Shown: piece by piece, positions 40,768 through 49,195 of the stretch
How the letters are laid out: each line of letters starts with the position of its first letter
How positions within the stretch are numbered: position 1 is the stretch's first letter
DNA from: Thermoplasmata archaeon
GTDB taxonomy: Archaea; Thermoplasmatota; Thermoplasmata; Lutacidiplasmatales; UBA184
Direction of reading: 5' to 3'
NCBI GenBank assembly: GCA_021817605.1
Contig: JAKAUN010000006.1
Coordinates: 113,811-177,810 of the forward strand
Length of the DNA stretch: 64,000 bases
The notes under the pieces: generated by a model
What the model was told of the DNA's origin: nothing
What the model saw: the letters and a program-made list of their open reading frames with translations, nothing else
Databases searched by the model: none
Translations under genes and position numbers: made by a program

Positions 40768-42147
40768 CTACGGCGAGCGGGCCCGCCGCTGGGCTGCGGG
40801 CGGCGCTGCCGCCCGGGCCCCCACGGCGCTCCGGGCGAGGAATGCGGTGAGAGCCTCCTGCACTCCGCCGGTCAGGTCGTCGAACTCGTAGCGCACGTTG
40901 AGGATGCGCTGCGGCACGTGGACGAGCCGTGCGAGGTCCACGGGGCTTCCGTCCAGGACGAGCTCGGCGCCGGAGCCCCGTATCGTCTCTTCGAGGTCGT
41001 GCACCTGCTCGGGGCCGTAGCCCATCGCGGGGAGGACCCTCTCGAGATGGGGGTAGTGGCGGTAGACCTCGGCGATCGAGCGGACGGCGGTGGCGCGGGG
41101 GTCGACGAGCAGCGCCCCCTCCTTCTGGGCGAAGAGCGTCGCAGCGCCGAAGCCCATCCCACCGTGCGTGAGCGTCGGTCCGTCCTCGACGACGAGGACC
41201 TTGCGGCCCGCGAGGGCGACCGTCTCGGCCGGTGCGATCCGCAACGCGCTGCGGACCAGGCGGGCGCGCGGGTTCGCCGCGCGAGCGTTCTCCTCGACGG
41301 TCCGGATCCCCTCGGGAGGCGCGGAGTCGGTCTTGCTGACGACGATCACGTCGGCCTGTCGGAAGTTCGCCTCCCCCGGGTGGTAGGCGAGCTCGTGGCC
41401 AGCCCGATGGGGGTCGGCGACCACGAAGTGGAGGTCGGGTCGGTAGAACGGGAGGTCGTTGTTGCCTCCGTCCCACAGGACGATGTCGGCCTCCGCCTCG
41501 GCGGCACGGAGGATCTTCTCGTAGTCGACCCCGGCGAAGACCACGACCCCCTCGGCGAGGTGGGGCTCGTACTCCTCGCGCTCCTCGATCGTGCAGTGCG
41601 CCCGGTCGAGGTCCTCCCGGGTCGCGAACCGCTGGACGTTCTGCGCCTCGAGGTCCCCGTAGGGCATCGGGTGCCGCACGACGACCACCCGGTGGCCCGC
41701 CGCGCGAAGGGTGCGCGAGACGAAGCGCGTGAGCGGGCTCTTTCCTGCCCCCGTCCTGACCGCGCAGACGCTCACCACCGGCTTGGAGGAGCGGAGCGTC
41801 GTCGCCTCGGGCCCGGGAAGCTCAAAGGTCGCACCGGCCGCCAGCGCGATCGACGCCTTGTGCATCACCTCGATGTGCGGAAGGTCGGAATACGCGAGGA
41901 CGACGCGGTCGATCTTCTCGCGACGCACCAGCTCGAAGAGCTCTTCCTCCAGCACGATCGGGACCCCGCGGGGGTAGCCCGGACCGGCAAGCGATGCCGG
42001 GTAACTGCGGCCGGCGATGTTCGGGATCTGGGCCGCCGTGAAGGCCACCACTTCGTACCGGGGATTCCCCCGGTAGACCATGTTGAACGTGTGGAAGTCC
42101 CGGCCCGCGGCTCCAAGGATCACGACGCGCTCGCGCTCGGCTGCCAT
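40768..42147 (-). CDS. cpgS: Cyclic 2,3-diphosphoglycerate synthetase-like P-loop protein
   Basis: This 459-aa protein is a homologue of the archaeal enzyme that makes cyclic 2,3-diphosphoglycerate, a thermoprotectant in some methanogens, from 2,3-bisphosphoglycerate and ATP. It starts RVVILGAAGRDFHTFNMVYRG, then PNIAGRSYPASLAGPGYP and VVLAYSDLPHIEVMHKAS. The P-loop is VSVCAVRTGAGKSPLTRFVS, HPMPYGDLEAQNVQRFAT follows, and DIVLWDGGNNDLPFYRPDLHFVV is conserved. Homologues occur widely in archaea and bacteria that do not make the compound, so the true reaction may differ. It is divergent from the surface protein gene. Confidence 0.85.
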   Translation of the reverse strand: MAAERERVVILGAAGRDFHTFNMVYRGNPRYEVVAFTAAQIPNIAGRSYPASLAGPGYPRGVPIVLEEELFELVRREKIDRVVLAYSDLPHIEVMHKASIALAAGATFELPGPEATTLRSSKPVVSVCAVRTGAGKSPLTRFVSRTLRAAGHRVVVVRHPMPYGDLEAQNVQRFATREDLDRAHCTIEEREEYEPHLAEGVVVFAGVDYEKILRAAEAEADIVLWDGGNNDLPFYRPDLHFVVADPHRAGHELAYHPGEANFRQADVIVVSKTDSAPPEGIRTVEENARAANPRARLVRSALRIAPAETVALAGRKVLVVEDGPTLTHGGMGFGAATLFAQKEGALLVDPRATAVRSIAEVYRHYPHLERVLPAMGYGPEQVHDLEETIRGSGAELVLDGSPVDLARLVHVPQRILNVRYEFDDLTGGVQEALTAFLARSAVGARAAAPPAAQRRARSP

Positions 42148-42260
42148 GGAGCGGGGCAGTCCGGCCGTGCGGAAAACCTCCCCGTGCGGGTCCGCACAAC
42201 GGCCCCCGGCCCCCTGGGAGGCCCCCCCCCCTTACCCCTCCCCCAATGCCTCCCCTGCGA

Positions 42261-42270
42261 GCCTTATCTC
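42261..42270 (+). promoter_or_regulatory. TATA-like box for the surface protein gene
   Basis: GCCTTATCTC lies 24-33 nt before the ATG at 42294 and supports this internal start, because the earlier ATG at 42246 lies upstream of the box. Confidence 0.45.
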
Positions 42271-42293
42271 GGGTGGCCACTTCTTCAAGGACG

Positions 42294-45200
42294 ATGCCCC
42301 GCGGACGCGCCCGGCCGGCGGTGCTTGCCGCCGTGATGATCGGCCTCCTGGGCGGAGGCGTCCTCGCCGGGCTGCCTCTGGTCGCGGGCCATGCAGGCTC
42401 CACGCCCGTCGGGAGCGTCGTCCCCTCCGCTCCCTCCGTTCCTCCTCCGTCCGTGAACCTGTCGGCCGCCCCCTCAGCCGCCCCCTCAACCGCCCCTTCC
42501 GTCGGAGCTCAGCCGGACCTCGCACCCGCCCCGTTCAGCACGCCGCCCGCCTTCCCTCCCCCTCCCCTGCTCCAGGCGATCTCGGCGCGGTTCCCGGTCG
42601 GGTTCCAGCCGGAGAACGTCAGCTACGACCCCGTGAACGGCCTCACCTACGTGGTGAACACCTACTCAGGGAACCTGAGCGTCGTGCACGGCTACGCCGT
42701 CACGGGCTCCGTCCGAGTCGGAGGCCACCCCTACTTCGCGGCGGTCGACCCCGCCAGCGGCCTCGTCTACGTTACCAACGGCGGCTCGTCCAACGTGATG
42801 GTGGTCAACGGCACCAACGTGATCGACACGATCCCCCTCGGGGTCGCTCCGTACTCGATGGCCTACGATCCGGTCCACGGCGACATGTTCGTCGTCGAGC
42901 CGGGGGCCGGCCAGGTGAGCGTGATCCACGGCTCGAGCGTGGTGGCGACGATTCCCGTCCGGACGAACCCGCGCTTCGCGCTGTTCAACCCCTCGAACGG
43001 CCTCGTCTACGTCTCCGACATGGGCTCGGGGGCCGTGAGCGTGCTCAACACCACCGCGGTCGTCGCGACCGTCCATGTCGGCACGCATCCGTCGGCGCTC
43101 TGCTACGACCCGTTGAGCTCCTCGGTCTACGTCGCCAACCAGGGCAGCCGCAACGTGAGCCTCCTTCGGGGAGCGAGCCTCGTGGGCAGCGTGCGCGTCG
43201 GGGCCGTTCCGCGCTCGGTGGTCTTCGACCCGCTCCACGGTTTCGTCTACGTGCTCAACCACAACTCGGCCAACGTCTCCGTCCTCAACGGCAGCAGCGT
43301 CGTGCGGACCCTGCACGTGGGCTCGACACCTTCCGCGGCGCTCTTTGACCCCCTGAACGGGCTGGTCTACGTGGCCAACTCGGGCTCGGGCAACGTGAGC
43401 GTCGTCAGCGGCCTCTCCGTCGTCGGCCGTCTGGACGCCGGCGCGACCCCGGTCGCGTTCGCCCTGGACCCGGGCACCGCGACCGTCTACGTCGCGGACG
43501 AGCTCTCCTTCGACCTGGTCGCCTACAACGGGCTCCGCCTGCTCTCGTCGGTCGCTCTCGCGGGCGGTCCGGGCGCCTCCGTCTACGATCCGATGACGGG
43601 GAACGTCTACGCCCTCTCGCCGGCCGTCGGGATCGCCTACCTGCTCAACGGGACCCGGCTGCTCGGTAGCGTCCGGGTCGGGACCGACCCGGTCGCTGCG
43701 ACGTACGACTCCGCGGACGGTGAGGTCTACGTCGCCAACGCCGGCTCGAACAACGTGAGCGTGCTCACCGCGAACACGACGGTCGCCCGGATCGCCGTCG
43801 GGAGCACCCCGGAGGGGATCGTCTACGACTCCGTCCACCGCTGGGTCTACGTCGTCAACGTCGGCTCGCGGACCGTGAGCGTTCTCAACGGCACGAAGCT
43901 CCTCGCCAACCTTTCGGTCGGCTCGGGGGCGGGTGCGCCGGTCTTCGACCCGGCGAACGGCTACGTCTACGTTCCCAACCTCGCCGACAACTCGGTGAGC
44001 GTCCTCGCCGGTCTCTCGGTGCTCGCGACGGTGAAGGTCGGGACCTCCCCCGCCTTCGTGGCGGTCGATCCGATAGGCGGACTCGCCTACGTCGGCAACT
44101 CGGGCTCGGGCAACGTCACGGTCCTGGTCGGGGCGAGCCGTAGCGTCACCGTCGCGGTCGGGAGCGCTCCGTCGGCGGGGCTCTGGGACCCGGCCAGCCA
44201 CGAGCTCTTCGTCCTCAACGCCGGCTCGAGCAACGTAAGCGTGCTGCAAGGCACGCGGGTGTCGACGACCTTCCCGGTGACGACCCCCTCGCCGAGCGCG
44301 GCCGCCTACGATCCGGCCACGGGCGCGGTGGTCGTGGCCGGCTCGAACGGGACCCTCTCGATCCTGGGGCGTTCCTCCGAGCTCGGCACCCTCACCCTCG
44401 TCGGCGGCGCCAGCAGCCCGACCTACGACCCGGTGCACGGCTTCGTCTACTTGGCCGACGCCGCGACCGGCAACCTCACGGTGCTGAGCTCCTCCGCCTT
44501 CACCGTCACCTTCGCGGAGGCCGGGCTCAACGGGACGTACAACTGGACGGTCTCCATCGACGGGTTTACCGAGACGACCTCCACGTCGCGGCTGGTGTTC
44601 ACCCTGCCCTACGGCACCTACGACTACCAGCTGACGCCGCCCGCGCATTGGTACGTCCGGGCCTTCCCGGGCTCCCCGGCGGCGCTGCGCTTCCACGGTC
44701 TCCGGGTGAGCCTCACCTTCGTCCCCCAGAAGCCCCACACGGTCACCTTCGTCATGCGTGGCCTCCCCGCGGGGTCCACCTGGTGCGTCACCTTCGGCAC
44801 CTCCGCCTGCACCAACACGAGCTCGCTCGCCTTCCCCGGGACCTTCCCCGGAAAGTACTCCTACACCGTCAGTCCGATCCCGGGCTACCGCGTCCACGGC
44901 AAGGGGATCATCAAGGTGCAAGGCACCAACGTGAAGCATCTCGTCAGGTTCCACCCGGTCGTCTACCGAGTCCTGTTCGTCAAGAGCGGGCTGCCGGGCT
45001 GGAAGGGCTGGAAGGTCACCCTCGGGAGCCTCGTCCACAGGTCCACGCTCAAGAGGATCCGCTTCAAGCTCGGCAACGGGACCTACAACTTCACCGTGAG
45101 CCCGATCCCCGGCTGGATCACGTCCTCCCCCAGGGGGACGGTCGTGGTCAACGGCACCGACGTCAACCTCTCGATCTCGTGGAAGCGCTACACCTACCCG

Positions 45201-45728
45201 GTCACGTTCACGGAGAGCGGGCTTCCCAACGGGACGAACTGGTCGATCATGGTGCGGTCGGTGGCCCACTGGTCGAACGGCAGCTCCACCGTCGCCTTCG
45301 GGCTTCCCAACGGGACCTACTCCTACGGGATCAAGCCCGTCCCGGGCTACGCGTCGGCCGCTAGCCCCCCGAGGATCCACATCGCCGGTGGGTCGGAGAA
45401 GCTCTCCGTCGGCTTCAGCCCGGCGGCGCTCTCGCCGGCGGGCCCGCCACGCGGGAGCTCGGCGGGGATCCTGCCGACGGGCTTCGCGCTCGGCTACCTC
45501 GCGATGGGACTCGCGCGTAAGGGCGGAGACCCGTCGGGCGGCCCTCCGGGACGACGGAGGCACGGGCGCCGGGTCCGATGCGCCTCGAGTTCGGCAGGTG
45601 CGAGAGCGAGCCGTCCTGCCCCGCGTCCCGGGCACCTCACGCGGCGGGTCGCGTTGCGAGCCGGCTCCGCGCCGGTGCCGCTCCATGCCCTTCCCCGACC
45701 CCGGGCCAGGGTTGTGCGGAGCCGTTGA
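42294..45728 (+). CDS. Large YVTN-propeller surface protein with PNGTY-type repeats
   Basis: This 1144-aa secreted protein has a signal peptide (MPRGRARPAVLAAVMIGLLG) and a Pro/Ser/Ala-rich linker. About 16 repeats of about 40 residues follow, with the pattern DP-x-x-G-x-VYV-x-N-x-GS-x-NVSV (about residues 105-745), forming one or two YVTN beta-propellers. Four beta-sandwich repeats of about 85 residues come next (VTFTESGLPNGTNW...FGLPNGTYSYGI), as in uncultured Thermoplasmata surface proteins. A hydrophobic segment (GILPTGFALGYLAMGLA) and a basic Arg-rich tail close the protein. Many blades carry an NxS/T sequon at the same spot. It is likely cell-surface and glycosylated. Its binding target is unknown. 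Confidence 0.92.
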   Translation: MPRGRARPAVLAAVMIGLLGGGVLAGLPLVAGHAGSTPVGSVVPSAPSVPPPSVNLSAAPSAAPSTAPSVGAQPDLAPAPFSTPPAFPPPPLLQAISARFPVGFQPENVSYDPVNGLTYVVNTYSGNLSVVHGYAVTGSVRVGGHPYFAAVDPASGLVYVTNGGSSNVMVVNGTNVIDTIPLGVAPYSMAYDPVHGDMFVVEPGAGQVSVIHGSSVVATIPVRTNPRFALFNPSNGLVYVSDMGSGAVSVLNTTAVVATVHVGTHPSALCYDPLSSSVYVANQGSRNVSLLRGASLVGSVRVGAVPRSVVFDPLHGFVYVLNHNSANVSVLNGSSVVRTLHVGSTPSAALFDPLNGLVYVANSGSGNVSVVSGLSVVGRLDAGATPVAFALDPGTATVYVADELSFDLVAYNGLRLLSSVALAGGPGASVYDPMTGNVYALSPAVGIAYLLNGTRLLGSVRVGTDPVAATYDSADGEVYVANAGSNNVSVLTANTTVARIAVGSTPEGIVYDSVHRWVYVVNVGSRTVSVLNGTKLLANLSVGSGAGAPVFDPANGYVYVPNLADNSVSVLAGLSVLATVKVGTSPAFVAVDPIGGLAYVGNSGSGNVTVLVGASRSVTVAVGSAPSAGLWDPASHELFVLNAGSSNVSVLQGTRVSTTFPVTTPSPSAAAYDPATGAVVVAGSNGTLSILGRSSELGTLTLVGGASSPTYDPVHGFVYLADAATGNLTVLSSSAFTVTFAEAGLNGTYNWTVSIDGFTETTSTSRLVFTLPYGTYDYQLTPPAHWYVRAFPGSPAALRFHGLRVSLTFVPQKPHTVTFVMRGLPAGSTWCVTFGTSACTNTSSLAFPGTFPGKYSYTVSPIPGYRVHGKGIIKVQGTNVKHLVRFHPVVYRVLFVKSGLPGWKGWKVTLGSLVHRSTLKRIRFKLGNGTYNFTVSPIPGWITSSPRGTVVVNGTDVNLSISWKRYTYPVTFTESGLPNGTNWSIMVRSVAHWSNGSSTVAFGLPNGTYSYGIKPVPGYASAASPPRIHIAGGSEKLSVGFSPAALSPAGPPRGSSAGILPTGFALGYLAMGLARKGGDPSGGPPGRRRHGRRVRCASSSAGARASRPAPRPGHLTRRVALRAGSAPVPLHALPRPRARVVRSR

Positions 45729-45894
45729 CACGGCAGGTCGGCCCTGCGTCGCCCGGGCCGGTCTCCCGCCCGTCCCACGAAGGCGGCCGTCCCGACCGAG
45801 AGGATGTCCACGCCTACCGGCGACGAAATGTCGCCACCGGGCGCCGTGTCCCCGGGGGAGCGCCCCCCCCGGCCGGGGGGAATGGGCGGCTCGC

Positions 45895-47652
45895 CTACCC
45901 GGCGGGAGGCGGGCGGGAGGCGAGCCACTCGTCGAAGAGCTCCGAGAGGATCCCGAGCGGTAACCCGCCTTCGGCGAGCACGAAGTCGTGGAAGGCCCGC
46001 ACGTCGAACCCCGGGCCCAACCGCTCCTCGGCCCGGTGCCTGAGCTCTCTCAGCTTGAGCTGTCCGGTCTTGTAGGCAAGCGCCTGGGCCGGCCAGCTGA
46101 TGTAGCGGTCGATCTCGGCGATGATGTCCGTTTCGCTCATCGCGACGGTGTCCCTAAGGAACTCGATCGCCTTGTCGCGCGACCAGCCGAGCGCGTGCAT
46201 GCCGGTGTCGACCACGAGCCGCGCGGAGCGCCAGGCGTCCATCACGAGCGAGCCGTAGCGGGCGTACGGGTCGCGGTAGAGCCCGAGGTCGGCTCCCAGA
46301 CCCTCGGCGTAGAGGCCCCAGCCCTCGATGAACGCGGTGTAGCCCGAGAAGCGCCGGAACTCCGGAAGGTCCTCGAGCTCCTCCATGAGCGCCAGCTGGA
46401 GGTGGTGGCCGGGGACCGCTTCGTGGAGCGTGAGCGACTCCATCTCCCACGACGGTCGGGCGGGGAGGTCGAAGGTGTTGGCGTAGAAGTAGCCCGGCCG
46501 CCCGGTCTTCGCCGCTCCTGAGATGTAGTAGGCGGTCGGCGACGCCGGCGCGCGGTACTCCGGCACCGGCAGGATGCCGTAGGGGAGTCGAGGGAGCCGG
46601 CCGAACTGCCGGGCAAGCTCCGGGTCGATCCGCTTGGCCAGGCTTCGGTAGCCGTCGACCAGCGCGTCGGCGCTGGGGTGGGCGAATTGGGGATCGGTCC
46701 GCAGCTTCTCGGCGAACTCGCGAAGCGTTCCTTCGAACCCCGTGGCGTCGCGCACCTTCTCCATCTCGACGCGTATCCGCCGGATCTCGTTGAGGCCGAT
46801 CTCGTGGAGCGCCTCGGGGGTGAGCTCGGTGGTCGTCTCCCAGCGAACGAGGAAGCGGTACCACTCCCCTCCCTGAGGCAGCGTCGACGCGCCGACCGTC
46901 TCCCGGCACTGGGGGAGATAGGTCTCCTCGAGGAATCCCCGGAGGCGCCGGAGCGTCGGCGCGAGCTCCCTCTCGTAGAGGCGATGTGCCTCGGCGAGGA
47001 GCTCGGTGCGCTCGTCCTCGGGAACCGCCGTCGTGAATTCCGCGAACGGCTGCAGGAGCGCGCTCTTCGCGGAGTCGGAAGGGACGAGCCCGGCGATCTG
47101 CTCGGGGAGCGTGCGGAGGGCGACGCGAGCGGGCGCCCAGCCCCGGGCGAGCCCTCCCTTGAGCAACGCGAGGGTCTGATCGACGGCCGTCGGAAGCCGC
47201 CCGAGCCGCCGGAGGAGGACGCGGTAGTCGGAGGTGGTCGTCCGCGGCTGCATCATGAGCACGTCCGGCGCGGAGAGGTGGATCCCGTCGACCTGGCTGA
47301 GCGGCATCCACAGGTTGCGCGGGAAGCCGAAACGGAAAGGAAACGGGTCGTTGCCGTATTCCAGACCCTGCCGTGCGCTTTCGACGAGATCGCGGTAGAG
47401 CCTGAGGTTGAGCCGGTCGGCTCCGCCCAGGCTCCCCGGGGAAAAGCGCCCTAGCTCCTCGGCCGTTTGCTCGAGATGGCGCCGACGCCGGGCGATCCCC
47501 TGAGGCGAGTCGTCGGTCCATCGGTCGTCGTGATCCCGTAGGCCGACCGCGGTCGCGGTCTCAGGGCTCTCGGAGAGCCAGCTCTCCCAATCCCGGCGGA
47601 GGAACTCGCGGAACTCCTTCGCGGCACCTTCGGCGGAAGCTCTCTCGCCCAT
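45895..47652 (-). CDS. DUF885 family protein (HExxxGHH metalloprotein)
   Basis: This 585-aa protein belongs to DUF885, a large family of probable metallopeptidases. The key motif is MESLTLHEAVPGHHLQLALMEE (His-Glu-x3-Gly-His-His), preceded by AKTGRPGYFYANTFDLPARP and followed by FRRFSGYTAFIEGWGLYAEGLG, whose glutamate may be the last metal ligand. The C-terminus includes DKAIEFLRDTVAMSETDIIAEIDRYISWPAQALAYKTGQLKL, the typical ending. The N-terminal half is helical. ATG 47652 is preferred over a GTG at 47688. It follows the alpha/beta hydrolase gene directly, so it is probably the last gene of that leftward operon. The substrate is unknown. Confidence 0.93.
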   Translation of the reverse strand: MGERASAEGAAKEFREFLRRDWESWLSESPETATAVGLRDHDDRWTDDSPQGIARRRRHLEQTAEELGRFSPGSLGGADRLNLRLYRDLVESARQGLEYGNDPFPFRFGFPRNLWMPLSQVDGIHLSAPDVLMMQPRTTTSDYRVLLRRLGRLPTAVDQTLALLKGGLARGWAPARVALRTLPEQIAGLVPSDSAKSALLQPFAEFTTAVPEDERTELLAEAHRLYERELAPTLRRLRGFLEETYLPQCRETVGASTLPQGGEWYRFLVRWETTTELTPEALHEIGLNEIRRIRVEMEKVRDATGFEGTLREFAEKLRTDPQFAHPSADALVDGYRSLAKRIDPELARQFGRLPRLPYGILPVPEYRAPASPTAYYISGAAKTGRPGYFYANTFDLPARPSWEMESLTLHEAVPGHHLQLALMEELEDLPEFRRFSGYTAFIEGWGLYAEGLGADLGLYRDPYARYGSLVMDAWRSARLVVDTGMHALGWSRDKAIEFLRDTVAMSETDIIAEIDRYISWPAQALAYKTGQLKLRELRHRAEERLGPGFDVRAFHDFVLAEGGLPLGILSELFDEWLASRPPPAG

Positions 47653-47688
47653 CGCGCAGCCCGCCCCACCGGGGTAGGCCGGCGGCAC

Positions 47689-48390
47689 TTAGGCGTTGGG
47701 GGGAGCGGGGGCTGGGCCTCGGCCGCCGGCGAGATGGTGCGAGAACCAGGCCACGGTCCGCTCTGCGACCGCGTCGAGGGCTCCCGGCTCCTCGAAGAGA
47801 TGCGTGGCGCCGCGGATGACGGTGGTCTCGTGCGTGCCCCCAAGACGACGCGCGGTCTCTTGGTTCGCCTCTCGGATCGGAAGGTCGAGCTCCCCGACGA
47901 GGAAGAGAACCGGCGCCGCCACTTTCGGGGCGGAGTCGTCGGCGAGGTCGGAACGCGCTCCGCGAAGGACGAGCGCCCGCACGCGCTCGGGCCGTTCGGC
48001 GGCGGCGAGGAGGGCGGCGGCACCGCCAGTGCTGGCGCCGTAGAGTCCGAGCTCGGCTCCCCGGGTCGACCTCTCCTCCTCGGCCCAGTCGATGGCGCGC
48101 ACGAGGCGGCGGACGAGCAGGGGGATGTCGAACCGGTACCGGGACGACCGCTCGTCCTCCTCGGCCTCGTCCGCCGTCAGCAGGTCGAGGAGGAGGCTCG
48201 CGATCTGCCCTCGCGCGAGCGCCTCTGCCACGAACCGGTTCCGGGGGCTCCGCCGGCCGCTCCCGCTGCCGTGGGCGAAGAGGACCAGCCCGCGGCTCCC
48301 CGCCGGGAGCCGTAGGTCCGCGTCCAGATGGGCGTTCTCGAGAGGAAGGGTGACGGCCCGCGGAACACTCGGCTCGGCCGAGCTAGCCAC
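47689..48390 (-). CDS. Alpha/beta hydrolase (dienelactone hydrolase-like)
   Basis: This 233-aa alpha/beta hydrolase has LVLFAHGSGSGRRSPRNRFVAEAL (oxyanion loop with HGSGSG) and LGLYGASTGGAAALLAAAE with the nucleophile serine in GASTGG. The acid residue is in VLFLVGELDLPI and the catalytic histidine in VIRGATHLFEEPGALD. It begins with GTG 48390, inside the end of the phosphoribosyltransferase gene (8-nt overlap), so translation is coupled. In many bacteria the same two domains are fused in one protein, such as Rv0571c of Mycobacterium tuberculosis, which strengthens a functional link. The ester or other substrate is unknown. Confidence 0.9.
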   Translation of the reverse strand: MASSAEPSVPRAVTLPLENAHLDADLRLPAGSRGLVLFAHGSGSGRRSPRNRFVAEALARGQIASLLLDLLTADEAEEDERSSRYRFDIPLLVRRLVRAIDWAEEERSTRGAELGLYGASTGGAAALLAAAERPERVRALVLRGARSDLADDSAPKVAAPVLFLVGELDLPIREANQETARRLGGTHETTVIRGATHLFEEPGALDAVAERTVAWFSHHLAGGRGPAPAPPNA

Positions 48391-49057
48391 GTCCCACCGT
48401 CCCGGCCAGCGGAGGAGGGTGCCGGGCGAGGATCGCGACGACCTGCTCGTCCGTGACCTCGGAAAAGTCGCGGTACCATTCGCCGACGGCAAAGAAGTTG
48501 AGAGGGATGCAGGGGCAGACGATCTCGTCGACCTCCGAGGCGAGGGCGTCGTAGGCCTGGGAGGAGGCGACCGCGACCGCGAGGACGAGGCGCTGCGGAC
48601 GACGCATCCTGAGCGCCCGCACCGCGGCCCGCGCGGTCCCTCCGGTCGCCACGCCGTCATCGACCAGGATGACGATCGTCCCCTCGACGGGGACCGGCTC
48701 GCGGCCGGCCCGGAACCGCCGGAGGCGGCTCTCCACTTCCTGGAGCTGGCGGTGGACCTCGTCGTCCAGGTCGTGGGGCCCGAGCCCGAGCTCCTCGACA
48801 CGAGCGCGATCGAGAAGGATCGTTCCTCCCTCGCCGACCGCGCCGAGGCCATACTCCGGATTCCCCGGGGCTCCGACCTTGCGGACGACATAGACGTCCA
48901 GCGGCGCGTCGAGGCGGTTCGCGATCACTTCGGCGACCGGCACGCCGCCGCGAGGCAGGGCGAGGACCACGACGTTGCGGTGGGCGAAGCGCGCGAGACG
49001 GTCGGCGAGGCGCGCCCCGGCCTCGGCCCGGTTGCGGTAGACCGGCCCGTCGGTCAT
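48383..49057 (-). CDS. Phosphoribosyltransferase family protein
   Basis: This 224-aa type I PRTase-fold protein has VVVLALPRGGVPVAEVIANRLDAPLDVYVVRKVG, and the PRPP loop reads TIVILVDDGVATGGTARAAVRAL (VDDGxATGGT). VSSQ-like ends and EVDEIVCPCIPLNFFAVGEWYRDFSEV close the protein. This subgroup is usually fused to or next to a dienelactone hydrolase-like domain, as here. The ATG at 49057 has GAGGAGGGT five bases upstream. A TATA-like TAAAACC is about 60 nt upstream. The base used, if any, is unknown; many members of this subgroup have no assigned reaction. Confidence 0.9.
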   Translation of the reverse strand: MTDGPVYRNRAEAGARLADRLARFAHRNVVVLALPRGGVPVAEVIANRLDAPLDVYVVRKVGAPGNPEYGLGAVGEGGTILLDRARVEELGLGPHDLDDEVHRQLQEVESRLRRFRAGREPVPVEGTIVILVDDGVATGGTARAAVRALRMRRPQRLVLAVAVASSQAYDALASEVDEIVCPCIPLNFFAVGEWYRDFSEVTDEQVVAILARHPPPLAGTVGRG

Positions 49058-49195
49058 GACGACCCTCCTCGTAGGAGATGGTCTTCTCTCGGGAAAGCTT
49101 GCGGGTCGAGCCGGTTTTACCCAGGCCGGGCCGCCCGAGAGAGCTCGTCGGTCGGCTCGTCAGCCTCTTCTTCTTTCCCGGTCCGTGCCGCGCCG

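Noticed and set aside
42215..42245. C-rich tract before the surface protein gene as a regulatory element
   Set aside because: It is simply a poly-C run in GC-rich DNA; the TATA-like box downstream is a better promoter signal.
42600..44500. Repeats in the surface gene as a CRISPR or DNA repeat array
   Set aside because: They are about 120-nt protein-coding repeats in one frame with diverged DNA, not short identical repeats with spacers.
42666..45731. A 1021-codon open frame on the minus strand opposite the surface protein gene
   Set aside because: Its residues are a mirror of the repeats on the other strand, rich in Arg/Asp/Val/His with no motifs, signal or family; long antisense frames are expected in repetitive, high-GC genes.
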